Part shown: positions 22,486 through 35,293 of the stretch, one piece after another
Layout of the letters: the number at the start of each line of letters is the position of its first letter
Position numbering within the stretch: the first letter of the stretch is position 1
NCBI RefSeq assembly: GCF_041260155.1
Contig: NC_091940.1
Span: forward strand, 33,465,526 to 33,529,525
Direction: 5' to 3'
Length of the DNA stretch: 64,000 nucleotides
DNA from: Ptychodera flava
Lineage: Eukaryota; Hemichordata; Enteropneusta; Ptychoderidae
Made by a program: the position numbers and the translations under genes
The notes under the pieces: model-generated
Database searches by the model: none
What the model saw: the letters and a program-made list of their open reading frames with translations, nothing else
What the model was told of the DNA's origin: nothing

Positions 22486-25400
22486 TCCTACCTACCTACC
22501 TACCTACCTACCTACCTAACTTCATTGACCCAAAGGGCCAAAAATACGATGGTTCACCTACCTTCCTACCTACCTATCTACCTACCTACCGACATACCGA
22601 CCTACCTACCTACCAACGTACCTACCTACCTACCTACCGACCGACCGACCAACCCACTGACCAACCGACCGACCTACCTACCTATCTAGCTACCTACCTA
22701 CCTTCCTTCTTTTACATTCTTTTTTTTTCCAATTTTCGAGGTACCGTGGTTCTCATGGTCCGTTTTATGGACCATTACACATGGTTCTTGTCCATGTTTA
22801 TCCAAAGCTCTTAAAATAACATGGTTTTGCATCATATGTAACTACTTCGTCACAACTTAACACAAATCAATATGAACAATGTCATTGAAACGTTGTTTGT
22901 TTATTGCTTTTTGCATTTAACCTTAGCATGGTTCAAAAAGAAACATTTTACGGACCATGACGCATGGTTTTTTGTACAAAAATTCATCCGAAGGTCACAA
23001 AATACGATGGTCTTGCATCATAAACTACCACTTTGTCATAGTTTTACACAACTTTATATCAAATCTTACATTCATAAATCATTTTGGAATTTTATTCGTA
23101 AGAGTAGGATAAAATGGTTTCACGGACTCTTTAGTATGGTCATTACCATCATTGACCCAAAGGGCTAAAAATATTATAGTTCACCAACCTTCCTACCTAC
23201 CTATGTACCTACCTACCTACCTATCTAAATACCTAACTTTGTTTTACATTCTTTATTTCAAACTTTTGAGATACCTACCTACCTGCCAACCTACCTACCG
23301 GCCTACCTACCTACCTACTACCAACCTACCTAACTAGCTTCAGACTGATCAATCCACTGACCAACAGACCAACCGACCTACACACTTACCTACCTACCTA
23401 CCTACCTACCTACCTACCTACCTACCTACCTACCTACCTACCTACATACATACATACACACTTACCTACATACCTGCCTACCTACCTACTTACCTACCTA
23501 CCTACCTACCTACCTACCCGCCCACCTACCTACCTACCAACGCACCTACCTATCTAACTACATACCTACCTACCTATCCACTTACCTACATAGCTATACC
23601 TACCGACCTGCGTACCGACTGACTGACTGATTAACTCACCGACCGACCAACCTATCAACCTGCCAACGTACCTAACTACCCATCTGTCTATATATATTCT
23701 ACCTACCTACCTACCCACCTATCTACCTACCTACCTACCTACCTACCTACCTACCTACCTACCTACCTACCTACCTACCTACCTACCTACCTACCTACCT
23801 ACCTACCTACCTACCTACCTACCTACCTACCTACCTACCTACCTACCTACCTACCTACCTACCTACCTACCTACCTACCTACCTACCTACCTACCTACCT
23901 ACCTACCTACCTACCTACCTACCAGCCTAACTACGTACCTACCAACTTACCTACCTACCTACCTACCTACCTACCTATCTCTACCTACCTACCTACCTAC
24001 CTACCTACGTACCTACTCACCTACCTAACTACCTACCTTCTTACCTACATACCAGCCTAACTAAGTACGTACCAACTCACCTACCTACCTAACTACCTAC
24101 CTACCTACCTACCTACCTACCTACCTACCTACCTACCTACCTACCTACCTACCTACCTACCTACCTATACCAACCTACAAAACTACCTTCCTGCCGACCT
24201 ACTACCTATTCCTACCCTCCTACTACCTACCTACCTATCTACAGACGAACAAGAGACGGACCGACTGACCGACCAATCTACCTACCTGTACCTACCTAGC
24301 AACGTACCGACCGACCTACCTACCTACCTACCTACCTACCTACCTACCTACCTACCTACCTACCTACTTACCTACTAACATACCTACCTATCTACCTACC
24401 TAACTATCTACCTACCTACCAAGCTACTGACTGACAGATTAACTCACCAGCTGACTGACCTATATACCCACCTACAGACCAACCTACCTACCTACGTATC
24501 TTCTTTGTTTTACATTCTTCATTTCCTTTTTTCGAGGTACCATTGTTCTCATGGATCCGTTTTATGGACCATTGCAGATTGTTCATGTCCATATTTATTC
24601 CAAGCTCTTAAAATAGCCTGGTGTTTTATCAGAACTACCTACATTGTCTCAACTTAAAACTAATCAATATGATCAATTTGATTGAAACATTGTCTGTTTA
24701 TTATATTTTGCGTTTGATATTACCATGGTTCTAAAAGGACCGTTTTTAGGATCATTACACATTGTTTTAGTCAAGATTTATTAAAAGGTCACAAAATACG
24801 ATGGTTTTGTATCATAAATCATTTTTTTCTCAGAGCTTTAAACAACTTTATGTCAAATCTTACATTAAATTTTTTTATAAGATTTTATTCGCAATAATAG
24901 GATAAAATGGTTTACACAGTTTGATTTCATGGACTACTTGATATGGTAATTACCCTCATTGATCCAAAGGGCTAAAAGTACGATGGGTAATCTACCTACC
25001 TACCTATCTACCTACCTACCTACCAATAAACCTACCTACCATCGTACCTACCAAATTACCTATCTACCTATCTACCTACCTACCTACCTACCTACCTACC
25101 TACCTACCTACCTACCTACCTACCTACCAACCTACATACCTGCCTACCTAACTACCAACCTAACCACTTATCTACATAGCTAACTATCGACCTCCGTACC
25201 GACTGACTGACTGATTAACTCACCGAAGGAACGACCCATCCACCTACCAACCTACCTAACTACCAACCTTCCTTCCTATCTACCTATCTCTCCCTACCTA
25301 CCTACCTACCTACCTACCTACCTACCTACCTATCTAGCTACCTATCTAGCTACCTACCTTCCTATCTACATACCTACCAAGTACCTACCTATCTAAGTGC

Positions 25401-26905
25401 CTACCTACCTACCTGACCACTTACCTACATACCTTCCTCCCTCCCTCCCTACCTACCTACCTTCTTACCTACATACCAGCCTACTTACCTACCTTCCTAC
25501 CTGCCAACGTATAATCCTACCTATATACCTACCTACCTATCTACCTACCTATCTACCTTTCTTGTACATTCTTTATTTCCTATTTTCGAGGTATCTACTT
25601 ACACACCTACCTACCGACCGACTGACTGACTGACCGACTGGCTAACAGACACATCGATAAATATACCTACATACCTACCTGCCTAACTTCCTACCTACCT
25701 ACCTACCTACCTACCTTACAATGCCATTTTGATTATGCAAGCTCTTACTGGTACAGTGCCTTGACTTTAAAAAGCAAACAAAAACTTCAAACTTCCCAAA
25801 ATAAAGTTATACGGTTTGCCCTTGGTATGTCAGCAAGAGCACACCTTGAATCGGTTCACTTCAAACAAATGGGATGGCTACCTGTTAGCCACAGAGTCGC
25901 ATATATAAAACTCAATCATGTTCATAGAGTTACATTAGGATTAGCACCGAAATATTTGTCTGATAATTTTGTTTTTAATAGTCATGTCCATAGAACGAGA
26001 TCCGAGACCCTATTCTATCAGAATAGTTTGTATATACAGCTAGTGTTGAAAGGAACAAAGTTCCAAGAAATATACAGAGTATTACTTCAAATTCTCTGTT
26101 TAAAAGAAAGTTAAAGAAGTATTTTTATAAAGCAATGATTCAACGTGAGCAAAATGATTTTGGTTTTTGTTGATTGTTGTCGTGCCGATTTGCTTGTGAT
26201 TTTATTTTTCGTGGGACCACAGTGGAAATAAGTTTTTAACTTTTCTGTGTTATCCCAGCACTTCTGTCTTTGTCTTTTTTCTTGTTTGTAATGTATGGTT
26301 ACTTTTTAAGTGCTAAATAAATAAATAAATAAATCAATCAATACCTACATACATACCCGTCTTTCTACCTACCTACCTATCTATCTACCTACCTACATAC
26401 CTACCTACATACCAACCTACCTACCTTTCTACTTACCTACCTACCTACCTACCTACCTACCTACCTACCTACCTACCTACCTACCTACCTACCTACCTAC
26501 CTACCTACCTTCAAACATACATACCTACCTACCTATCTACCTACCTACCTACCTACCTACCTACCTACCTATCTACCTACCTACCTTCTAACATACATAC
26601 CTACCTACCTGTCTTTCTACCTACCTACCTACCTACCTACCTACCTACCTACCTACCTACCTACCTACCTACCTACCTACCTACCTACCTACCTACCTAC
26701 CTACCTACCTACCTACCTACCTACCTACCTACCTACCTACCTACCTACCTACCTACCTACCTACCTTCTAACATACATACCTACCTACCTGTCTTTCTAC
26801 CTACCTACCTACCTACCTACCTACCTTCCTACCAACCTACCTACATACCTACCTACTTAACTACCTACCTACCTACCTACCTACCTTCCTATCTACCTAC
26901 CTTCA
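22486..26905. repeat. 4.4-kb (TACC)n tetranucleotide array
   Basis: Long stretches of CTAC/TACC repeats. The purest run is about 200 bp (23724-23925), with others at 26440-26510 and 26615-26765. Units decay to CGAC, CTAT and CATA variants. Two non-repeat blocks (about 22700-23160 and 24510-24960) share TTTTCGAGGTACC and TGGTTCTCATGG, and both end in ATTGACCCAAAGGGC-like sequence. Shorter relics of the same block lie at 23240 and 25557, so the array has a higher-order organisation. Frames of Tyr-Leu-Pro-Thr repeats are artefacts. Confidence 0.95.
25715..26341 (+). mobile_element. 5'-truncated LINE tail (CR1/L2-like) in (TACC)n array
   Basis: The frame 25761-26114 encodes the C-terminal domain found after the RT of many CR1/L2/Jockey-type LINEs (QNKVIRFALGMSARAHL, then FKQMGWLPVSHRVAYIKLNH and GLAPKYL). 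It degenerates after about 26060. The element ends in (AAAT)n followed by AATCAATCAATA, a typical LINE 3' microsatellite tail. (TACC)n lies directly on both sides, so it inserted into the array. Confidence 0.75.
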
Positions 26906-27017
26906 TTGAGGGCATGTTTGGCGCGTTCAGAATCAAGAATCTGGAGTCTTCAGATGAACTCGAGTGATCAATACCATTGTCGGTTCATGGCGTATCGTCT
27001 GGAACCGGTCTTCTTCG

Positions 27018-27376
27018 TTAAGGTAACATGCACCTCGAAAGTGAAAGACCTAAACTTTTCCTCAAACATTCCCAGTGAAACTTTCAACCATTCTCTTACC
27101 AAAGCAAGAATAATAATCAGGGGTCACCGTGCAAACTTTGGTACAAGAGAGACAAATAACTTGCGATTTCTTGATATTTGAAATTCAAAATGGCCACCAT
27201 CCCTGTGTTAACTCTATGGGAAAAAATAAAATTTTCGATTTTCGAAAAACTAAGACGGTTTAAACTTTTCTTTCGCCAAGACCTTCAAAATGAGCCCCTA
27301 CAAGTGGTAGGTCAGAAGAAAATTAATGAAATTTGAAGGCCAGAATTTCAGTCCCCGAGACGCGTTCTGCCTTAAG
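27018..27376 (+). mobile_element. TTAA-flanked MITE, copy 2
   Basis: Starts TTAAGGTAACATGCACCTCG and ends GACGCGTTCTGCCTTAA. The internal order of landmarks is as in copy 1 (GAAAGTGAAAGACCTAAAC, CAGGGGTCACCG, AAATTCAAAATGGCCACC). A 91-codon frame at 26906-27181 is not coding. Confidence 0.75.
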
Positions 27377-27788
27377 TATCATCCAATGTTTGAAAGAAGT
27401 AACAGAGTCGGAAGAGGTTGGTAGTAATAGCACGTAAACGTTGATTGCGTACATGTTAATTATCATGCGTCTTGGTATTGCGGCGCATGCCCACATGAAA
27501 TCAGTATATTATTTTCATATCCTCAGTTGTTATGTGGATAATCTATTGAAAATTACTCCCGAGTCGGATAGGCCAAAAACAACAAACTTGTCCCAAACAT
27601 ATGAAAAATAATTATGTTGGATGAATTAATGATGTATCAGTGAAACTAAGCAAGTTTTGGGAATAGGCCTAACTGTGAGCTGTAGGAATGAAGTCAAAGC
27701 GCTTCTTGGATTATTTGTGTGTGTGTGTCACCGTATGTGTGTTTGTGTGTGTATACTGGTATGCCTTTAATGCATAAAGTCCATACGA

Positions 27789-28146
27789 AGGTAGTATTTG
27801 CCTCGAAAGTGGAACACTAAAATTTTGTTCAAACTTTCCTCAACGAAACTTTTGTTCTCTTACTAAGTCAAGAATAAAATTATGGGCAACCGCTCAAAAT
27901 TGGTACCAGGGAAACAAATTACCGAACGTTTACCGATATGTGAAATCCAATAGGGTATGTGAAATTCAATATGGCCGGCATTCTTGTGATAACAATATAG
28001 AAAAAAGTATGATTTTCGATTTTTTTGAGATGTGATCGTGAGGCAGTAAAAAGGTTTACTTGCACCAAGAGCACCATGAGCCCTCAAATGGTAAATCAGA
28101 AAAGTATTGAAAAAATTTACAGCCCGAGGCGCGATTCTGCCTTAAG
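27789..28146 (+). mobile_element. TTAA-flanked MITE, copy 3
   Basis: The left end is decayed (GAAGGTAGTATTTGCCTCG) and the right end reads GAGGCGCGATTCTGCCTTAA. It is more diverged than copies 1 and 2 and carries a small internal duplication (ATGTGAAATCCAATAGGGT/ATGTGAAATTCAATATGGC). A GT-rich tract lies just upstream (27715-27755). Confidence 0.65.
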
Positions 28147-28397
28147 AGTCAACTGATTATCTGACATTTATTGTCGGTGATAAACTATACATGTCTACGA
28201 AAATGTTACGTTTGATCGTCAGTCAACATTTGATGATTAATGGAAATACACAATAGCTAACATCCGAAAGCTAACATAAGTGTTACCAGCGTTAGCAGGG
28301 TCTGATCGTCAGCATACATGTCAAGATTTGAATTTTGTAAAAAGAGTGGTAATTCATTCATAAAGATTGTGAAGAGATGACGACCTAAAAGAGATCT

Positions 28398-30540
28398 TTA
28401 TGGAAAACAAATATTTATATTTCCATATCCGATAGTTTGCCCATGTGGCAAACATATTTGGGAGCGGTCTGACAAATATGATTTGAACCAGTTTATAACA
28501 TCTCTACGTAAACCATATGAAGATAATTTCTTAACTAAGATGTCTTGATCTACAAGATCGAAAGCTTTAGAAAGATCCAGGAACATTATACCAGAGAGGC
28601 GTCCTGTGTCTGTATTTTCTAATAATTCATCACAAATACGGAGAAGGGCAGTATGACAAGAATGATTCTTTCTGAATCCTGACTGCTTGTCGTAAAGAAG
28701 GCCTCTATCAGACAAAAATTCATATAACTTATTGTGTACATGGTTTTCAATCACTTTTGATATAGTTGGTAAGATTGAAATGAGCCAATAATTTGACATC
28801 TCGTTCACACTACCGTTACCCTTATAAATGGGAGTTACTCGGGCACATTAAATGTGGATAGAAAGATTGCATTGTCAATACTAGCATTCAACACATTTGT
28901 AAGGGACGGTGAAATAATAGAGGCACCATAACGCAATAACTTTGCATTGATATTATCAGTACCTGTCGAATTAGCATCTAATAACATTTTTGTGACAAAG
29001 TCTTCAGACATATGTGGAATGCTAAATGAATTTTCAAGGATTTTATCTCTCAGAGTATCAGCTAAAGAAGAAAAATTGATGTTCTTGTCAGTTGAAACAT
29101 TAAGCGTTTTTATAATATTCACAAAATGGTAATTGAAGGCATTTGCAATAGCAGAAGGGTCTGTGATCATAGCATTGTTACCAACTATAGAGATATCTTT
29201 ATGCTCCACTGATTTTATTATGTTATTGTAAATATTCCAGACTGCCGTTGGGTTTGAGCCTTTGCTTGAAAGTTAAATCGGCGTTTTATTGTTTTGTTTA
29301 TCAGAAGGAAAACTTTGTTCCTTTCTAGTCTGTAAGGAGCGAAACTTTACCACAATATTAGACATACGGTCACAATTACACCTTGTTTTATTGATAACCA
29401 TGATTGGATAATGATCTGAAATATAAATTTTTGGGATGACAACCTTAGAAATATTTTCGTTATTTCAGACATAAATATGGTCAATGCATGTTTTTGAGAC
29501 ATGCCTTGTAGGTTCGGTAATGAGTTGATGTAAATTCAATTTACAAAGAGACCGATAGAGGTAGTGTTTTTTTGCTGCAGAAGATAGAACGTCGATATTA
29601 AAATCGTCTAAAATGTAAAGTTCTTTGCCATGCAGACACAAACCTACACTCAAAATTTTCTTCAATCTGAACATCAATACTATGAGGAGTATTTGGTGGT
29701 CTGTAAATACCAGCATCTAAGAAAGAAGTGCACTTAAGTGGTTTGATTTCAAGCCACATAATTTCCAACTCATCAGATTCTAAATCATGTCTTCTTGTAT
29801 AGACCACATTTGGTGTAATATAGGCCAGTAGACCTCCGCGTTTTCCATTTCTATATTTCCTTTCAGTTAAAACCCGGGAATAGAAAAATCAACAGTTGAG
29901 CTATTATGGTCGAGAAAAGTTTCAGCTAAAAACATGATATCTGTACAGGTAGTCGAGTCAAAATTCAGATAATGTGTGATCTGATCAAGTTTGTTAGACA
30001 AACGCAGAATGTTCCGGTATCCCATTTTCAAACCATTTGGAAGCTTAGTCTTTGGCGTAATTACCATGGGATCGTCAGCGGCTTTACCTTCCTTGCCTTG
30101 ACTCTAATCACCGTTGCGACGATAGGTGCAGTGTAAAGCTTTATGACCCTGGAAACCGCATAACCAACAGTGGATTGCAGTACCATGTCTACATACCCTA
30201 GACATGGCCGTCTTCACCGCAAAAGTATGCATGTTATTTCTCGTTGTTTCAGTTGTTGAGGATATCCATGTCCATCAAAGTTGCGCCTGTTATATTAACG
30301 TTGCCCTCGTTTTTGTTGTGTGCATATTTCGTTGAAAATCTTTTTCCTTGGTTTGGTTTTCTTTTGGTATAACGATTATTTGCTAGTTTAGTATTTGAGA
30401 TGAATCTGTCGCACCCTGTAAGGTGAACACCATCAAGTAGAAGTAGAGATTTCTCGATCGAACCATCATTGTACCGAAAGTTAATGTCATTGTCCACACA
30501 CGTAGATGAAGAGTCTTCTTCATCTACATCCATGCCATAC
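28398..30540 (-). mobile_element. Broken CR1-type LINE
   Basis: Minus-strand pieces in 5'-to-3' order. ORF1 tail (30090-30540) has LLLLDGVHLTGCDRF, an SGNH-esterase-like DGVHLT motif known from CR1 ORF1, and a CCHC knuckle (CWLCGFQGHKALHC). APE endonuclease pieces (29465-30067) include DDFNIDV and CIDHIYV. The RT linker is at 28835-29209. RT blocks (28398-28808) include SNYWLISILPTISKVIE, KQSGFRKNHSCHTALL and MFLDLSKAFDLVDQ. Several frameshifts separate the pieces, and sequence after the first half of RT is missing. The 5' side runs into the (CCATA)n array. Confidence 0.8.
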
Positions 30541-30970
30541 CATACAATGCCACACCATACCATGCCACACCATCCCATCCCATCCCATACCATACCATAC
30601 CATACAATGCCACGCAATGCCATACCATACCATGCCATACCATATCATGCCATACCATATCATACCATACCATACTATACCATACCATATCATCTCATAC
30701 CAAACCATCCCATGAGATGCCATACCAAACCATGCATGCAATGCCGTACCATGCGATGGCATACCATACCATACCATACCATACCGTACCATACCATACC
30801 ATAACATACCATACCATACCATACCATCCCATCCCATCCCATCCCATCCCATCCCATACCATCCCATACCATACCATACCATATAATGCGACACCGTACC
30901 GTGTTAGGTCTATACCATTACTGCCACATCACATTATACCATGACATGCCATACTATTCCATATCATACC
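30525..30970. repeat. (CCATA)n pentanucleotide array
   Basis: About 440 bp of CCATA, CCATC and CCATG pentamers. The purest stretch is 30760-30880. Frames of Tyr-His-Thr-Ile-Pro on one strand and Met-Val-Trp-Tyr-Gly on the other are artefacts of the repeat. Confidence 0.95.
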
Positions 30971-32349
30971 AAGGAAGAAATTAGTCCTGCTACCGCAACG
31001 AGTTATCTGATCCACAACTATTGAAGAGCCATAATTCTTTCGAATCATTTACTTCTCTCATAAACTCTGTAATATAGTGGCATGAATGTTCAGAGAGTAC
31101 AATCGGTCTAGGGAGGAACTCCAGCCTTCTATGGAAGAAAATATGACATTACCTCAATGTCTAGAATCTCCACTGAATGTTTTTGAATTATTAAAAGCCA
31201 TAATCTTAATCTCTCATGATCCGTGTCGTGAATAGTAAAGATTTCGGGGACACATAGATTATTTCGTATTAGCCAACTGTAGGCTAATCCTTAGAATCTG
31301 TAGTTTAGGAATAATGATAAGTACTCTCCTAGAAAACCCATCATATGTCTTCCGGAGGTTTAATGCAAATTACTTGTTTGTTCAGGAAGTTCTTAGCAGT
31401 GCAACAGGTGATGTTTATATTTATGCGTTAACCTCTATAGTAAACCAGTAACTTATCAAAATATTTTCTGTAAGGCACATTGCATCTCACAGTTGTGGAT
31501 GAGTAGGTTGCTGTCCTTGGTAAAATTGACCAGGACATGTCAGATAACAACATGACATCGGCAGTATTGTGACAAATGATATCAAACTATACTGCCTTGA
31601 TCATATGTGTTGCTGAGACGGACCCTAAAAGCGTCTGCCGCCGCACGACCAAGGACATCGAATAACATACCCTTTATCGAACACAAAACATGAACAAGGT
31701 AATATAATATTGTGTTCTTTTTCCTATGTCGTTGGGATACTATATATGGCCTCTACTACTAGTCGTGATTTCATGATACATATAATGCAGCTCCTTAAGT
31801 ATATGATACTTCCACGACGTCAGCTGTTTCACATTGAACATCCACATCTCGCACTTTACGTACTTTGCCCGCGTTTTTGTTACTTTGAGCCAATCTAGAT
31901 ATGTCTGATGCTAGTAGAGAACGCTCATCAATTCAGGACACCTGGTACCACTGCTATTTAGCATGTTTCAGGATGACCGTTGTGTTATGACTTTTTGTTT
32001 CACCTTTTTGAACCTGGTAAAGTGTTCATTTACTGTTAATGATATCGATTATTGGACCAGTCCTGTTGGAACTCATATAACATATATTTATGGTCCGCCG
32101 TGAACATGGTGAAGTAGAAACGGCTTTTGACTCGCTCAGAGAGTGAATGAACTTCAAGCCAAACTAAAAATCGTCAATGTAAATAATAGGCAGGATATCG
32201 TCACGATTTTCGTCTAGCAACATTTCAGGTGTAACCTACAACGTTTGAAGTACCGCATTGTATGCGTAAAATGTGTATAAGCGATCACAGAAGGCCATTA
32301 ATGGGCACTTTTGGCCCTCGCCTAATATGGAAAATATTACTTGGATATG
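30971..32349. other. Intergenic, nothing recognised
   Basis: AT-rich sequence with only short frames. No repeat shared with the rest of the window was seen. Confidence 0.4.
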
Positions 32350-32423
32350 AGGGCGCTTTCGATCGTTGGGATCGCGTTGTAACATTTTGGCCTGGACTAC
32401 TTTTAGAGCAACAATAGCGTATC

Positions 32424-32433
32424 TATATAAAAG
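32424..32433 (+). promoter_or_regulatory. TATATAAAAG, conserved TATA-like box (block 1)
   Basis: The string TATATAAAAG, followed by GAACAG, GAGTAT and GCAAAACATCA, is kept in block 3 (50008-50017) although the surroundings differ. The spacing to a transcription start cannot be tested here. It could be a real promoter of an unannotated transcript or a chance survivor of the duplication. Confidence 0.35.
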
Positions 32434-33164
32434 AACAGCGTTGAGTATCCGTCCGCAAAACATCAGTTAGATATGAAAAAGAACCAAAAACTTTTATTTC
32501 AGTGTTTGTGACCCAATTTTCATGTATGGTAAATTACCTTGTCTTATAATTTCGACCATTTCAAAAAGCAGACTATCCAATCTCTATGAAGTATGAATGT
32601 GTTTAGATCATTAATTCATTAATGATTATAAATAATTGTGTATATTACGATCTACATGCAAAATAATCTTTTAAGATACATGGTAATTTACTCCAATAGT
32701 GTTGCAACCCACATATGTTGTTATAATCTACGAGCTAAATACGATACGAGTCACATGACCGCTAACTAAACAGTAAATAGCTGTCGTACTTACCATTGGT
32801 ACGTACTGTATAGTGATTAGAAGCATAAAGCCCTAAACACGATTGGAAGTAATTTTGGAGAATAGGATCTTTTAAATGTTCAAATTTATCAAAAGCGTAA
32901 GGTGCAATTTAGCAAGATTACAAATTCGCAATAAGAACAAGTGAAATTGCAAAAAAAGTAGATGACCTTAAATTTGCTGATTAAACAAAAATTTAACAAT
33001 ACCCCATTCTCCAAAACTAGTTTCAATCTTGTTCCTATGTATTAAAGCTTTCAGTGTCGCGACGTGTCTCTCCAATTTAACATATTTGTGAATGTACAAA
33101 CAAGGTCATCATTCAGAACAGATTGATGTTTGGTTGACTCGTATGTTATTAATTATTACACAGA

Positions 33165-33426
33165 GCACACTTTGGATGGCCCTCTCCCTGGCGTAGGTCA
33201 GTTTTGAGCTGCACTCTGTCAGTATAAACTCCGGCCCTGTAATGTTTGCCTTGCGTTAATGCAAATGAGGGTATTGTCAGGGCCCTTCGACCCCCTTCAA
33301 CTTTAGCAGTAATTGCTGACCCCTCACTTTTGCAGTGTCATATGACGTCGCCATACATTAACTCTAGGAGAGCACCACGTTGAAAAACTGGGCCTAATAC
33401 TCAACTCCAGAGGAAGGAATCCTACA
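33165..33426 (+). promoter_or_regulatory. Putative promoter and non-coding exon 1, copy 1
   Basis: Conserved with 44478-44710 and 51209-51475. Shared features are GGTCAGTT.TGAGCTGCAC, GTCAGTATAAACTCC, an AAATGAGGG/AAATGAAGG stretch (an octamer ATGCAAAT in this copy only), CTCACTTTTGCAG-type sequence, a CRE-like TGACGTCG at 33343-33350, and GGGCCTAATACTCAACTC. All three end at a consensus donor (here CCTACA|GTAAGT at 33426/33427). The sulfotransferase coding exons begin at splice acceptors 6-7 bases before their ATG, so an upstream non-coding exon like this one is expected. Pairing with the 39.7-kb exon is inferred. Confidence 0.5.
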
Positions 33427-33443
33427 GTAAGTATGTGAAATGA

Positions 33444-33581
33444 TAGCTGTGATATTGCAGCGGTGCTGTGGCTTATCGATCGTGCTCAGGGTCAAGGCTC
33501 CAAGCCCACAGAACCTGGCGTTGACCATTGCCCCGAGCGTGACCGATATAAAGCCACAGCACCGCTGCGATATCACAGCTA
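33444..33581. mobile_element. 138-bp palindromic element in putative intron 1
   Basis: Begins TAGCTGTGATATTGCAGCGG and ends with the complement of TAGCTGTGATATCGCAGCGG; arms of about 50 bp pair with a few mismatches. The flanks are GTGAAATGA (33435-33443) and ATGAAATGG (33582-33590), a 7-of-9 match. Block 3 shows the related uninterrupted sequence (GTATATAAAATGACTAAG near 51568). Same subfamily as 11373-11507 and the damaged copy at 35294. Confidence 0.7.
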
Positions 33582-33930
33582 ATGAAATGGCTAATGATGT
33601 GCTTAGTTTTTGGATGTTGTTTGTTCTAATGGATGTCAGTATCCGCTATGATGATATCACGCGACCCTCTAGTCTGTCGACACCCCACTTTGAGCCTATT
33701 TTGTCGGTATGGTCGTTGCCGATCATAAATGTGCAGTTTGCAGTAGATTTTTGCCTGGCAATACCAAAAGTACCACTACTCCCCATGCAGAAAATGCCGC
33801 GTCGTTCATAAACGAAGCCACCGGGTCCAGTAGAACTATCGACAGTCGAGTAGCCCTGCTGTCTTGCCAGCGGCTCGATGCAAGTTCCTGTGTTTCCCGA
33901 GTGCGTTGCAAAGAGGTCAAAAGAATTTAA

Positions 33931-34400
33931 TTAAGAACAAATTCAGATTGAACTTATCGAAATGTGGTCAGTCGGAAACTGTGATAGAATTCAGCTGCGA
34001 ATTGTTATAAAGAGAAACTATGAAGTGTATACTATCCTTTACAAGAGGACTAAAGCGGTGGCGCGTAAAGGTTGTGGCCTGCTGGTTAACAGTACCATGA
34101 CCCCGTTCCACCACATAGGTCGAGGTCAACTTAGACATTGAATCTACATTTCAATAGTTGTTCCTGCGTTGCAAAGGTGGAATCGATGGAACTTACTGTA
34201 CTGTTCACCTTGTGGGATTGTTTTATATTTGTTTGTAGATAGCACGATTTGCAAGACCACTACTTTTTTCTACACTCTTAGGTGGAAGAATGAGAAGGGG
34301 CATTGTATTTTTTAAACGACAAAATTATGAACATATTACGAAAAGTTACAGCAATTGTCCCTGTTAAGGCTGGACTGTTTTCAACCAGATGACTGGTCCA
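33931..34400. other. Putative intron sequence, nothing recognised
   Basis: No domain or repeat recognised before the LINE fragments start. Confidence 0.35.
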
Positions 34401-34401
34401 T

Positions 34402-35293
34402 TGAATGACTTACCTGATGATAACTAGTGCAATAAGAGGAAAAAATCTATTTGTATTGTACCCGATATAATTCTGTTGACTTCACAAGATTTTACAGGTG
34501 TAGGAAACCAATACAAAGCATCAAAAATAGATGACGCGTACACAGCTTTCAGAAACTACGAAAGGAATTAAACAAGCAAAGAAGCTCGCATACAATGATT
34601 ACCTCGGTGACGTACATGATCAAATTGTAACATGTAGTAAACGCTTTTGGTCTTTCATAAATAATAGACGTAATTCTCGCTCTTTCCCAACGTGTCTTGT
34701 TGCACCATTCGATATGGCTTGGTTGATTGCGATGATGTTCCTGAATGCGGATCTTTAATAAACGAATGTTTAAACAATGTCATTATTACTATTTATGAAG
34801 TGACTAACAATTTGATCAACTTAAACCCTAACAAGGCTCTAGGCCCAGATGGGATCCCTGTCAGAGTCATTCGTACTTGTTCACAACAGCTTGCTACCGC
34901 TTACATTGATTTTTAACAGGTCACTTCAGACTGGTGTCTTTCCGTCTTTGTTCAAATGAATTAATGTTGTTCCAGTTTCTAAATCTGGCCTTCGTAATGA
35001 GGCCGGTAATTGCCGGCCAATCTCACTCCTCCCTATTTTTTGTAACGTTTTTGAAAAAGCTGTCTTTTCCCATATTTGATATGTTAGTTGGTTTGCCCGT
35101 TGATCTGTGTATCAAATAAAAAAAATAAAATAAAATATTTATAATCACGTGTAGAATGCACTGGCGGACAATCGGCACGGATTTGTTAGGGGGCGCTCCA
35201 CTGTTACCAACCTCGTTTCTTACCCAGACCATTTATCCCGAATTATCAATGATCGTGCTCAAGTTGATTCTATATACCTTGATTTCAGCAAAG
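34402..35293 (+). mobile_element. LINE RT fragment, tandem copy 1
   Basis: Plus strand, broken frames. Linker (KQAKKLAYNDYLGDVHDQIV, RFWSFINNRRNSRSFP), RT blocks NKALGPDGIPVRVIRTCSQQ and SRLQTGVF-like sequence, then QVDSIYLDFSKA just before the damaged hairpin element at 35294. A short foreign AT-rich tail (about 35083-35143, ending in an AAATAAAAT run) interrupts it near 35080 and looks like the 3' end of another retroelement. At least three frame breaks. Confidence 0.7.

Larger units (their letters stand above)
32350..33930 (+). repeat. Duplicated promoter block 1 (pairs with 49950-51880)
   Basis: Collinear with 49950-51880 over long stretches. Shared landmarks are GCCTGGACTACTTTTAGAGC, TATATAAAAGAACAG, GATACGAGTCACATGACCGC, TAGCTGTCGTACTTACCATT, CGCGACGTGTCTCTCCAATT and ACCCTCTAGTCTGTCGACA. 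The first-exon core also pairs with 44478-44720. It contains a hairpin element at 33444 that block 3 lacks, and lacks a 260-bp MITE that block 3 has. Confidence 0.8.

Noticed and set aside
22474-25633. Open frames rich in Tyr-Leu-Pro-Thr
   Set aside because: Translations of the (TACC)n array. A 4-base period keeps all frames open; no other coding signal.
22486-26905. CRISPR-like regular repeats
   Set aside because: Eukaryotic microsatellite without spacers of unique sequence.
30469-30944. Overlapping frames of Tyr-His-Thr-Ile-Pro and Met-Val-Trp-Tyr-Gly repeats
   Set aside because: Pentanucleotide array read in all frames; not a repeat protein.
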